Assembly (NCBI RefSeq): GCF_000385135.1
Contig: NZ_ARQM01000002.1
Location: 96,947 to 160,946 of the forward strand
Origin: Promicromonospora sukumoe 327MFSha3.1
GTDB lineage: Bacteria > Actinomycetota > Actinomycetes > Actinomycetales > Cellulomonadaceae
Reading direction: 5' to 3'
DNA: 64,000 nucleotides
The notes under the pieces are model-generated. The model had not been told where the DNA came from, searched no databases, and saw only the letters and a program-made list of their open reading frames with translations. Numbering within the stretch: the stretch's first letter is position 1; each line of letters starts with the position of its first letter. The translations under genes and the position numbers were made by a program. Below, piece after piece: positions 49,550-57,881 of this stretch.

Positions 49550-51895
49550 TCAGCGCAGCGCCCGGGTCCGCACCACCCGCACCGCCGCCGACCGCACCTC
49601 CAGCACCGGCGCCTCGGACGCCGGCCGCACCCGCGGGTCGACGTGCACGCCGGCCGTGGGCGACCAGGCGAAGGCCCGCAGCCACAGGCCCTCCGCCCGG
49701 ATCCGCTCGCGGTACGGCGTGAGGTCGACGTCGAGCGCGCGGCCCGACCAGAACTGGTCGGCGACCAGCGTGTCGCCGACGTGGACCCGCATCGCGTCGC
49801 CGGTCCAGTCCAGGCGCAGCAGCACCCGCTCGGCGTCGGTGAAGGCGTCGTCGGGCACGGGCAGCCGCACGGGGACCAGCGCCGCGAAGTCCGCGTCGTC
49901 CGGGGCCGACAGGCGGCCCGCGCTGCCGCCCGTGCGCACCGGCGCCACCACGGCGTCGAACCGGGGCGCGGGCAGCGGAAAGGTCACCTGCTCGCCCGGG
50001 ACGGCGTACCGCGTGAACCGGCTGCCCTCCCCCGGCACCTCGGCGTGCCGGGCGGACGCGAGGGCGGGCAGCACGTCGACGGTCCGGTCGGCGGCGTCGG
50101 CCTCGACGCGGAACGACTCCCCGTCGAACCAGCCGCTCCCGCGCCACAGCACGAGGCTCTCGCGCCCGTCGACCGGCCCCTTCCAGACGGCGTCGGCCAG
50201 CTCCGGCGGCAGGAACACCAGCGTGGTGCCGCCGACGACGACCTCGGCGGCGAGCCCCGGCGCGGCGTCCGGCACCGCGATGACGCGCCCGTCCTCCTGG
50301 CGGGTCGTGGCCCCGCGGACGTCGGCGGCGGGCACGCCCTCGATCTGCAGCTCGACGTCGATGCCGTCGGTCGCTGCGAACAGGACCACCGGCCCGTCCG
50401 GAGTCTCCAGCGACGTGATCGGCTGCGCCGGGACGGTGAGCGCCGGGACCGTCCCGAACGGCTGGCGCAGCGGCCAGGCAGCCGCCACGCCCGCCCGCAG
50501 CGGGCACGGCTCGGTCGGGACGGTCACCGCGTGGTCGCCGAGCGTCACCTCGAACCGGACGCCGTCGACGTCCGCCAGCGGCGCGGCGGCGGGCTGGTGG
50601 TTGTTGACGAAGAGGTAGCCGCGCTCCCCGTCGCCCCGGACGGACCAGCGCACGTCGTCGCCGTCAGCACCGGACGGCAGCACCACCGGGTAGGTCGCCA
50701 GGTCCGCGCCGAACGCCTGAAGGAACAGGTGCTGGCGGCGCAGCGCGTGGAAGTGCGGGCGTTGCTGCCCCGCCGACCCGAGCGGGGCCCAGAAGTCGTA
50801 GTCGCGCAGCGGCAGGTCGTTCGGGTAGCCGGTCGCGTGCGACTCCTGCGTGGTCGAGAGCTCCCCGAGCACCTGGGTGGACCCGTGGTACAGGTAGTAG
50901 CCCTGCCACGCGGAGCCGCTGCCGAGCTTGGTCAGGGCGAGCGCCGCGACGTCGTCGGCGTCCACCAGCGGGCGCCGGTGGTAGGCGACCTGCATGCCGC
51001 CGCCGAGCTCGCAGGTGGCGAACGGCCACGGGTCGGCGGCGCCGGCCGCGGCCATGTCGGCAGCCTGGGCCGTGACGGGTCCGTCGCGCAGGTCGGCGCC
51101 CACCGTGAGGTCGTCGCGCACGGTGCTGAACACGTAGTGCGTGGCGCCGAACTCGGGCCAGCCGGTGGTGGACTCCTCCCAGAACCCGTCGGAGTAGCCC
51201 GCGTACACCGGCAGCACGCGGCCGGGCGGCAGCTGGGCGCCGCCCCAGCCGGTCGCGAGCCACAGCGGCACGCGCAGGCCGGCTTCCTCGGCGAGGTCGC
51301 GCAGGGTGGCGAGGTGCTCGGGCTGGTCGTAGAGCTCGTTGTCGACCTGGATGCCGACCACGGGGCCGCCCGGCTGCCCGGGCGCGTGCATCAGGTCGCG
51401 CACCTGGTCCGCGATCGCCGTGTACCAGCCGCGCACGAGGTCCACGTAGGCGGGGTCGTTCGTGCGGTGCGCCACGGGCAGCGCCTGGAGCCAGTCCGGG
51501 AACCCGCCGTTGCGGGTCTCGCCGTGCGCCCACGGGCCGATGCGGAGCACGACGTCGAGGCCCACGCGGCTCGCCGTGCGCACGAACCGGCGCACGTCGA
51601 GCGCGTCGTCCCAGCGCACCTGCCCGCGCTCCTCCTCGTGCAGGATCCACAGCAGGTAGGTCGCCACGACGCCGACCCCGCCGGACCGCATCTTGCGCAG
51701 CTCGGTCTCCCACTGCTCCGGGCGGTCCCGGCTGAAGTGGTACTCGCCCATCACGGGGAACCAGGGCCGCCCGTCCCGCTCCACGTACCGGTCCGTGAGG
51801 CGGACGGCGTCCGCCGTTCCGGCGGGGTCACCCAGGTCCAGGGGCGCCGGCCGTACGGGCGGCGCGGCCGGGACGCGAAGGTGACGGACGGTCAC
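49550..51895 (-). CDS. GH35-type beta-galactosidase-like enzyme, cytoplasmic
   Basis: This 781-residue enzyme has a GH35-like TIM barrel (FPVMGEYHFSRDRPEQW, GLDVVLRIGPWAHGETRNGG) with the acid/base Glu187 in GIQVDNELYDQ and a likely nucleophile Glu296 in CELGGGM. The C-terminal beta domains are jelly-roll like (DAMRVHVGDTLVADQFW). There is no signal peptide, so it acts inside the cell on imported galactosides. The GTG start at 51895 overlaps the stop of the upstream gene (GTGA), so the two are tightly coupled. Exact substrate specificity cannot be inferred. Confidence 0.85.
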   Translation of the reverse strand: MTVRHLRVPAAPPVRPAPLDLGDPAGTADAVRLTDRYVERDGRPWFPVMGEYHFSRDRPEQWETELRKMRSGGVGVVATYLLWILHEEERGQVRWDDALDVRRFVRTASRVGLDVVLRIGPWAHGETRNGGFPDWLQALPVAHRTNDPAYVDLVRGWYTAIADQVRDLMHAPGQPGGPVVGIQVDNELYDQPEHLATLRDLAEEAGLRVPLWLATGWGGAQLPPGRVLPVYAGYSDGFWEESTTGWPEFGATHYVFSTVRDDLTVGADLRDGPVTAQAADMAAAGAADPWPFATCELGGGMQVAYHRRPLVDADDVAALALTKLGSGSAWQGYYLYHGSTQVLGELSTTQESHATGYPNDLPLRDYDFWAPLGSAGQQRPHFHALRRQHLFLQAFGADLATYPVVLPSGADGDDVRWSVRGDGERGYLFVNNHQPAAAPLADVDGVRFEVTLGDHAVTVPTEPCPLRAGVAAAWPLRQPFGTVPALTVPAQPITSLETPDGPVVLFAATDGIDVELQIEGVPAADVRGATTRQEDGRVIAVPDAAPGLAAEVVVGGTTLVFLPPELADAVWKGPVDGRESLVLWRGSGWFDGESFRVEADAADRTVDVLPALASARHAEVPGEGSRFTRYAVPGEQVTFPLPAPRFDAVVAPVRTGGSAGRLSAPDDADFAALVPVRLPVPDDAFTDAERVLLRLDWTGDAMRVHVGDTLVADQFWSGRALDVDLTPYRERIRAEGLWLRAFAWSPTAGVHVDPRVRPASEAPVLEVRSAAVRVVRTRALR

Positions 51896-53601
51896 AGCGC
51901 CCCCGCCACCGGCGCGATCCGCACCAGCGGGTCCGGGCTGTGCACGCCCCGCGGCCGGTACCCGAGGGCGTCGGCGGCGCCGAGGTAGTCGGCCAGGTAC
52001 CAGACGATGCTCAGCCACATCTCGGTGCCCTGGAGGCCGGGCACGCCGTCGGCGCCGTCGCTGCGCGGCGCGAACGCGAGGCCGGCGCCGTCCGCCCAGC
52101 TCTCCAGCGCCCGGTCGAGCTGGGCGCGGGCCCAGGCCTCGCCCTCCGCCCGCCGGTGCGAGGTCTGCTTCGCCGCGAGCCACAGGGGGTGCACGATGTC
52201 GAGCACGTTGCAGGCGGTCCAGCCGTCCGCGGTGGCGAGCGCGGGGTCGGCCGCGTGCTCCAGCACGGTGTCGATCGCCGCCTCGGGGTAGGGCAGCGGC
52301 AGGCCGAGCTGGGCGTACGAGCCGCGCGTGAGGCGGTAGAACCCGTTGACGGCCTGGAGCCAGCGCGACCCCGGCTGCGGCGCGCCCCACAGGCCCGTGG
52401 CCGGGTCCGCCCTGGCGGTCAGCCAGCCCAGCAGGCCGTACAGCGGGCCGACGCCGCCGTCGGGCAGCTCGGCGGAGAAGTCGGCGATGTTCAGGGCGCA
52501 CGCCGTACCCAGGGAGTCGACGGCGGCGCCGCTCCCCCAGGCGTGGGCGCCCCAGTCGCGCGCGTCGAGGGCCGCCGCCAGGTCGCGGTCTGTCAGCTCG
52601 TGGACGGCGCGCACGGGGTGCGGCAGCCGCGCGCCGAGCAGCCGCACCGCGTAGCCGACGCTGAGCACGTGGTAGGCGGCGTCGCCGTCCGTCGCCGACA
52701 GCGGCCCGGTGGTGCGGCCCGGCTCCTCGAGCCCCGCGTCGGACAGGTCGCCCTCCGGGATCAGGCCGGTGGCCGGGTCCTGGCGGGCCGTGAGGCGGCG
52801 GACCAGGTCGGCGGCGGCGAACCCGGGCGGCGGGGTGCCGAGCAGCAGGTCGGCGAGCTCGACGGCGTCCGCCCAGGGGCGCACGGCCGGGGCGAGCGGG
52901 CCCGCGGCGGCGGCCGGGCGGTCCACGAACCGGCCGTCCTCGTAGCAGCGGGCCAGCAGGTCGGCCGCCTGCTCGCGGGCGCGGTCGCCGAACGCCGCCA
53001 GGCGGTCGCCGAGGTCGGGGGCGGTCGCACCCTTCTCGGCGCGGCGGTCGCGCAGCACGCGCGCGGGGTTGCCGGCCACCACGGCCCAGTCCGGCACGCT
53101 CTTGGTGACGACGGCGCCGGCCGCGACCACCACGTGGTCGCCCACGGTCACGCCGTCCAGGATCGTGGCGTTGGAGCCGATCCAGACGTCGTCGCCGATG
53201 GTGATGCCCTTGCTCCAGGTGCCCTGCTGGAACACCGGCCGGTCGTTGTCCATGCGGTGGTTGAACCCGAGGATCGAGCTGTGCGCGCCGATGCGCACGC
53301 CGTCGCCCATCCGGATCTCGCCGCGGACCACGGCGAACGGGTTGACCGAGCAGTCCGCGCCGATGGTCAGGTCGCCCGAGAGGTAGGCGAGGGCGGCGAC
53401 GTAGCTGCGCTCGCCGAGCACGAGGGAGTCGCAGTACACCGCGGCGTTCGGGGCGACGAAGGCACCGGCGGCGATCTCTGCACCGGCGTCGGTGAGCTCG
53501 CGCTGCCGCGCGGCCTGCGCCTCGCCCTCCGGTGAGGCGGGGTCGTACTCCCAGGGGAGGAAGTCGATACGTCGGACGCCGTCAGCCGATGAGTGATGCA
53601 C
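51892..53601 (-). CDS. Hexapeptide-repeat acyltransferase fused to a helical toroid domain
   Basis: This 569-residue protein joins two parts. Residues about 30-195 are a left-handed beta-helix of hexapeptide repeats (APNAAVYCDSLVLGERSYV, IGAHSSILGFNH, IGDDVWIGSNATILDGVTVG, VVAGNPARVL), as in acetyltransferases. Residues about 200-560 are all helical with repeated motifs (LTARQDPATGLIPEGD, LTARADPATGLWGAPQ), an alpha/alpha toroid like terpene cyclase or unsaturated glucuronyl hydrolase folds. It is coupled to the GH35 gene by GTGA overlap. It may acetylate a galactoside or an oligosaccharide; the toroid role is unknown. Confidence 0.78.
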   Translation of the reverse strand: MHHSSADGVRRIDFLPWEYDPASPEGEAQAARQRELTDAGAEIAAGAFVAPNAAVYCDSLVLGERSYVAALAYLSGDLTIGADCSVNPFAVVRGEIRMGDGVRIGAHSSILGFNHRMDNDRPVFQQGTWSKGITIGDDVWIGSNATILDGVTVGDHVVVAAGAVVTKSVPDWAVVAGNPARVLRDRRAEKGATAPDLGDRLAAFGDRAREQAADLLARCYEDGRFVDRPAAAAGPLAPAVRPWADAVELADLLLGTPPPGFAAADLVRRLTARQDPATGLIPEGDLSDAGLEEPGRTTGPLSATDGDAAYHVLSVGYAVRLLGARLPHPVRAVHELTDRDLAAALDARDWGAHAWGSGAAVDSLGTACALNIADFSAELPDGGVGPLYGLLGWLTARADPATGLWGAPQPGSRWLQAVNGFYRLTRGSYAQLGLPLPYPEAAIDTVLEHAADPALATADGWTACNVLDIVHPLWLAAKQTSHRRAEGEAWARAQLDRALESWADGAGLAFAPRSDGADGVPGLQGTEMWLSIVWYLADYLGAADALGYRPRGVHSPDPLVRIAPVAGAL

Positions 53602-53616
53602 GCCGCAAGACTACGG

Positions 53617-54210
53617 CTACCGGCGCAGCCCGAGGCTGCGCAGCTCGAGGTCGGCCAGCCGGCGCACGACGACGGGGTCGTCCTCGCGCCAGGCGCGCAC
53701 CGGGTCGTCGGAGACCCTGGTCAGGGCGCGCAGCGGCTGGTTCGTCAGGGCCCGCAGCGCCAGCAGCGACGGGTCGGCGGCCAGCAGGCGCCGGCCGGCG
53801 CTCGCGCGGCGCACGAACCGGACCCGCAGCGGCACGTACAGCACGGCGACCAGGAGCACCGGGACCAGGAACACGGCGAGGCCTGCGAGCAGCGCGACGT
53901 CGGCCACCGTCTCGGCCTGGGAGCGGCCCGCCTGCGCGAGGCTCTCCGCGGCGTCGGCGGCCCCGCTGAAGGGCGCGGCCAGGTCGTCGCCCACGCCCGG
54001 GATGCCGCCGATCCGACCCTCGACGTCGTGGAACCGGCCCGCCATCTCGTCGGCCGCGGACGCCGTCGCGCGGCCCGGGGCGCCCAGCTCCAGGGTCGCC
54101 GACCAGACCTCGCGCCCGGCCCAGGCCCAGCCCGCGATCCAGGCGAGCAGCAGCAGGTCACCGAGCGCCTGCCGAGCGCCCCGCGCGGGGGCGGCCGCGT
54201 ACAGCCTCAT
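53617..54210 (-). CDS. Two-helix membrane protein of unknown function
   Basis: This 197-residue protein has a hydrophobic segment near residues 18-40, an external alanine-rich acidic loop (EMAGRFHDVEGRIGGIPGVGDDL), a second span (about 100-128, LAGLAVFLVPVLLVAVLYVPL), and a basic Arg/Leu-rich cytoplasmic tail. I do not recognise the family. ATG 54210 follows GAGGA. It precedes the hexapeptide-fusion gene by 15 bases and may be in its operon. Confidence 0.65.
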   Translation of the reverse strand: MRLYAAAPARGARQALGDLLLLAWIAGWAWAGREVWSATLELGAPGRATASAADEMAGRFHDVEGRIGGIPGVGDDLAAPFSGAADAAESLAQAGRSQAETVADVALLAGLAVFLVPVLLVAVLYVPLRVRFVRRASAGRRLLAADPSLLALRALTNQPLRALTRVSDDPVRAWREDDPVVVRRLADLELRSLGLRR

Positions 54211-54344
54211 GGTCGGGTCCTCCGGTTCTCGACGGTCAGCACGCCGCACCGTACCGGACATACCACCCAGCAATTCCACAACCGATCAAACCGATATGTG
54301 ATTGCATACGGTTCGAATTGTTTCCGACTTTGCGAGGTATCAGC
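54211..54344. promoter_or_regulatory. AT-rich divergent promoter region
   Basis: This 134-base region between the membrane-protein gene and the EF-hand gene is AT-rich (ATTGCATACGGTTCGAATTG), unlike surrounding DNA. It probably carries the promoters for both. Confidence 0.4.
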
Positions 54345-54554
54345 ATGGCTGCCGACGACGAGCTCACCCGCACCTTCGTCGAGTTCGACTCCGACGGCGA
54401 CGGCCGCATCACCGCGGACGAGTTCCGCCAGGCGATGGCCACCCGGGGCGAGGAGACCACCGACAAGGACCTCGACGAGATCTTCGGCAAGGCCGACCAC
54501 GACCGGGACGGCAAGATCGACCTCGCCGAGTTCACGATCGCCTGGGACGCCTGA
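54345..54554 (+). CDS. Small EF-hand calcium-binding protein
   Basis: This 69-residue acidic protein has two EF-hand loops with all usual calcium ligands (DSDGDGRITADE and DHDRDGKIDLAE) separated by about 36 residues, as in calmodulin-like proteins. No signal peptide is visible, so it should be cytoplasmic. ATG 54345 has GAGG about nine bases upstream. EF-hand proteins of this size occur in actinobacteria, where their partners are largely unknown. Confidence 0.88.
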   Translation: MAADDELTRTFVEFDSDGDGRITADEFRQAMATRGEETTDKDLDEIFGKADHDRDGKIDLAEFTIAWDA

Positions 54555-54564
54555 GCCCTCACCC

Positions 54565-54599
54565 GCCGTCGGGCACCCGGGTACCGGGCGCCCGACGGC
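54565..54599. terminator. Bidirectional terminator hairpin
   Basis: Perfect 10-bp arms (GCCGTCGGGC 54565-54574 with GCCCGACGGC 54590-54599) enclose a 15-base loop with a second palindrome. It lies between the convergent EF-hand and permease genes, 10 bases after each stop. Confidence 0.7.
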
Positions 54600-54608
54600 C
54601 GGCGTCCG

Positions 54609-55517
54609 CTAGCCCTTGAGCCCGCCCGAGACGAGGTCGAGACGCCAGTAGCGCTGCAGGAACAGCACGAGAGCGAGCAGCGGGATGATCGAGACCGCCG
54701 CCCCCGTGATCGCCACGGAGTAGAGCGCCGGGGAGCTCGACCCCTTGGCCAGCAGCGTGAACAGCCCGACGGTGAGCGGGTAGCGGCTCTGGTCCGAGAG
54801 CATGATGTACGGCAGCAGGAAGTTGTTCCAGGTGCCGATGAACTGCAGCAGGAACACCGTGACCATGCCCGGCACCATGAGCGGCAACACGATCGTCCGG
54901 AAGATCCGCCACTCCCCCGCGCCGTCGATCCGCGCGGCCTCCAGCGTCTCCTGCGGCACCGCCGACATCGCGTACACCCGGGACAGGTAGATGCCGAACG
55001 GGCTGACGATGCTCGGCAGCAACACCGACCAGTGGGTGCCCACCAGCCCGAGCTGGGACAGCAGCAGGTACTGCGGCACGGCCAGCACGATGCCCGGGAT
55101 GAGCACGCCGGCCAGGATCGACAGGAACAGGAACGAGCGGCCCCGGAACTCGTACTTGGCCAGCCCGTACCCGGCCATGGTCGAGACGAGCACCGAGAGC
55201 AGCGACCCGACGCCGGAGTAGATCAGCGAGTTCAGGCACCACAGCAGGTACTGCCCGCCCTCGTAGGCGAACAGCGCCGTCAGGTTCTCCCCCAGCCCGG
55301 TGCCGGGCGCGAAGGTGAACGTGGTGAACAGCTCGCCGCGCGTCTTGGTGGCCGCGACGTAGACCCACAGCACGGGGACGAGGCAGTAGAACGCGCCCAC
55401 GAGCAGCACGATCGTCGGGAGCACGCCCCAGCCGCCCTGCCGCGCCCGCGAGCGCGCCCGGTCGGACGGGTCGCGCCGGGTCGACGCCGGACCCGGGCGG
55501 GCGGTCAGCACGCTCAT
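54609..55517 (-). CDS. ABC sugar importer permease, MalG-like
   Basis: This 302-residue protein has six membrane helices and the EAA motif LEAARIDGAGEWRIFRTIVLPLM that contacts the ATPase. It is the second permease of a CUT1 sugar importer. ATG 55517 overlaps the stop of the first permease (ATGA). It ends close to the terminator at 54565. No sugar-ABC ATPase gene is near, so it probably shares a common ATPase such as MsmK. Confidence 0.9.
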   Translation of the reverse strand: MSVLTARPGPASTRRDPSDRARSRARQGGWGVLPTIVLLVGAFYCLVPVLWVYVAATKTRGELFTTFTFAPGTGLGENLTALFAYEGGQYLLWCLNSLIYSGVGSLLSVLVSTMAGYGLAKYEFRGRSFLFLSILAGVLIPGIVLAVPQYLLLSQLGLVGTHWSVLLPSIVSPFGIYLSRVYAMSAVPQETLEAARIDGAGEWRIFRTIVLPLMVPGMVTVFLLQFIGTWNNFLLPYIMLSDQSRYPLTVGLFTLLAKGSSSPALYSVAITGAAVSIIPLLALVLFLQRYWRLDLVSGGLKG

Positions 55518-56440
55518 CTCTCGACCCCCATGCGCTTGCGGTTGACGATGCGCAGGATGACCACCGAGACGAGCACGGTGCCCACCGCGAGCACCGTCGA
55601 CGCCGCGGCCGCCTGGGGCAGGTCGTCGGTGCCGAACGCGTCGCGGTAGATGGTCATCAGCGGCACCCAGGTGTTGGAGATGGCGCTCGTCATGGGCTGC
55701 AGCGTGGCGGGCTCGCTGTACAGCTGCAGCGTGCCGATCAGCGAGAACACGCCGGTGAGCACGAGCGCCGGCACCACGAGCGGCACCTTGATCCGTAGCG
55801 CGATCTGCACCTCTCCCGCGCCGTCGAGCCGCGCGGACTCGTAGATCTCGCCGGGGATGGACCGCAGCGAGGTGTAGATGATGATCATGTTGAACCCGAC
55901 GCCGCCCCAGATCGCGATGTTCGCCAGCGAGCCGAACAGCCCGGGGCCGTCGAGGAACGGGATGGTGCCGAGGCCGAGCGCCCGGGTGACGTACGAGAAC
56001 GGGCTGGTGCTCGGCAGGTACATGAAGCCCCACAGCAGGGCCGCGACGACGCCGGGCACCGCGTACGGGATGAAGATCGCCGTCCGGCCGAACCGCTTGA
56101 GGCGGGCGGCCGGCGTGTCCAGCACGAGGGCGAACAGGAGCGCGAGGCCGAGCGTGAGCGGCACGGCGATGACGCCGTAGACCGCGAGCCGCCCGAAGCC
56201 CGCCGCGAACTCCGGGTTGGTCAGCACCGCGACGTAGTTGTCGAGGCCGACGAACACCTCGGTCTTGCGCCCGAGCAGGGCGCCCTCGATGCGGTAGGCG
56301 CGCGTGCTCAGCCAGACGGCGTAGCCGACGGGCACGAGCATGAACGCGACGTACAGGATGACCGCCGGGGCGGTGAACAGGTAGGGCGCCACCTGCCGCC
56401 GTCGGGGACGGCGGCGCGCCGGTTGCAGGGTGGTGGACAT
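55514..56440 (-). CDS. ABC sugar importer permease, MalF-like
   Basis: This 308-residue protein has about six helices (TAPAVILYVAFMLVPVGYAVW at the start) and an EAA motif (YESARLDGAGEVQIALRIKVPLV). It pairs with the MalG-like permease to import a sugar bound by the lipoprotein at 56454. ATG 56440 is used; GTG 56449 is possible. It lies 13 bases after the binding-protein stop. Confidence 0.9.
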   Translation of the reverse strand: MSTTLQPARRRPRRRQVAPYLFTAPAVILYVAFMLVPVGYAVWLSTRAYRIEGALLGRKTEVFVGLDNYVAVLTNPEFAAGFGRLAVYGVIAVPLTLGLALLFALVLDTPAARLKRFGRTAIFIPYAVPGVVAALLWGFMYLPSTSPFSYVTRALGLGTIPFLDGPGLFGSLANIAIWGGVGFNMIIIYTSLRSIPGEIYESARLDGAGEVQIALRIKVPLVVPALVLTGVFSLIGTLQLYSEPATLQPMTSAISNTWVPLMTIYRDAFGTDDLPQAAAASTVLAVGTVLVSVVILRIVNRKRMGVER

Positions 56441-56453
56441 CGAGGGCACCCGG

Positions 56454-57743
56454 TCAGCCGTTGCTCACAGCGAACCCGGTCTCCTTCATGTCGGCCACCA
56501 CCGCGTCCTGCGTGGCGACGAACGCGTCGCGCCAGGGGGTGCCGTTGCGGATGGCCTTGCCCAGCTCGTCCTCGAACACCGACTTGGCGAGGTTGACGTT
56601 CGGGCCCCAGGTCACCGGGACGGTCTGGGCCGAGATGTCGGCGGAGACCGCGTAGAAGTCGTCCTGCTGCGGCATGAGGGTCGGCGGGTCGTTGCTCTCC
56701 GCCATCTCCTGCCCGAGGCTGGACGCCGGGTACAGGCTCTGCTCGTCCAGCAGCAGGGTGTTGCCCTCCTCGGACGCGTTCAGCCAGGTGGCGAACTTCG
56801 CCGCCTCCTCCGGGTGCTCGCTGTTCTTGGTGACCACGAGGGCGGAACCACCCTGGTAGGCGACCGCGGTGTCACCCGGCGTCCACTGCGGCAGCGGTGC
56901 CATCGCCCAGCTCCCCGCCGTGTCCGGGGCCACCGACTCGATCACGCTCGGCGCCCACACCGCCGACGGCCACGAGAGCATGGTGCCCGCGTTGACCATC
57001 GCGTTGTACTCGGGGGTCAGCAGCGGCTCCGTCTGGATCAGCCCCTCGGTGGCCAGCTCCTCGAAGTAGTCCGCCACCTCCAGGGACGCCTCGTCGGCGA
57101 TCCCGACCGACCACTCCTCGCCGTCCACGGACCACCACTGCCCGCCCGCCTGCGTGGCCACGCCGGCGAAGAAGCCGAACTCCGTGGGCGGCAGGCTGGC
57201 GATGACGGTGTCCGGGTCGGCCTCCTGCACCGCGGCCGCGGCCTCACGGAACTCCTCCCACGTGGTGGGTACCGGCACGCCGAGCTCCTCGAAGCGGTCC
57301 TCGCGGAACACCAGCGCCATCGGGCCCACGTCCTGCGGCACGCCGAACACGGCGCCGTCGAACGTCGTCTGCGCCCAGGTGCCCTCGGTGAACGCGTCCT
57401 GCACGTCACCCACGTAGTCGGTGATCTCCAGCGGCACGTCCGCCACGATCAGCGACGGCAGCGTCGTGTACTCCACGAGCGCCAGGTCGGGCGCGTTGCC
57501 CGCGCGCGACGCCGTCAGCAGCTTCTGGGACGACTCGTCCCCGCCGCCCGCGTCCGAGAGCTTGATCTGGATGTCGGGGTTCGCCGCGTTCCACTCGTCG
57601 ACGACGGCCTTGCTGCCCGCCGGCCACGCCCAGTACTCCAGGGTGACGGGGCCCTCCGGGTCGGCGCTCGCGGCGCCGCAGCCGCTCAGGACGGCGAGGC
57701 TGGCGACCGTGGCCGCACACGCCACGAGGGGTCTCATTCGCAT
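56454..57743 (-). CDS. Sugar-binding lipoprotein of ABC importer
   Basis: This 429-residue CUT1-type binding protein has a lipoprotein signal (RPLVACAATVASLAVLSGC) with the lipid cysteine at residue 22. Sugar-binding features include VTLEYWAWPAG, FGVPQDVGPMALVF and GGSALVVTKNSEHPEEAAKFATWL. The linked galactosidases suggest galacto-oligosaccharides such as raffinose- or lactose-like sugars. ATG 57743 follows AAAGGAGA. It is the first gene of the importer operon, divergent from the ROK regulator. Confidence 0.92.
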   Translation of the reverse strand: MRMRPLVACAATVASLAVLSGCGAASADPEGPVTLEYWAWPAGSKAVVDEWNAANPDIQIKLSDAGGGDESSQKLLTASRAGNAPDLALVEYTTLPSLIVADVPLEITDYVGDVQDAFTEGTWAQTTFDGAVFGVPQDVGPMALVFREDRFEELGVPVPTTWEEFREAAAAVQEADPDTVIASLPPTEFGFFAGVATQAGGQWWSVDGEEWSVGIADEASLEVADYFEELATEGLIQTEPLLTPEYNAMVNAGTMLSWPSAVWAPSVIESVAPDTAGSWAMAPLPQWTPGDTAVAYQGGSALVVTKNSEHPEEAAKFATWLNASEEGNTLLLDEQSLYPASSLGQEMAESNDPPTLMPQQDDFYAVSADISAQTVPVTWGPNVNLAKSVFEDELGKAIRNGTPWRDAFVATQDAVVADMKETGFAVSNG

Positions 57744-57815
57744 CGGGATCTCCTTTGATCGGTACTCGTCGGCGGCCGGGCGCCGACTGGACCAGAGTCT
57801 GGCGGCGCGCCTAAT

Positions 57816-57838
57816 CTTTGTCAATTATTGAAACAAAG
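57816..57838. promoter_or_regulatory. ROK-type operator, copy 1
   Basis: CTTTGT (57816-57821) and ACAAAG (57833-57838) form an inverted repeat spaced by 11 bases. On the minus strand it reads CTTTGTTTCAATAATTGACAAAG and contains a TTGACA -35 box for the importer operon. It lies between the divergent importer and ROK genes and matches the copy at 59019-59041. Confidence 0.7.
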
Positions 57839-57881
57839 TCGGTGCCGGATAGGATCCGAGCTCCCCAGAGACGAGGAAGCG

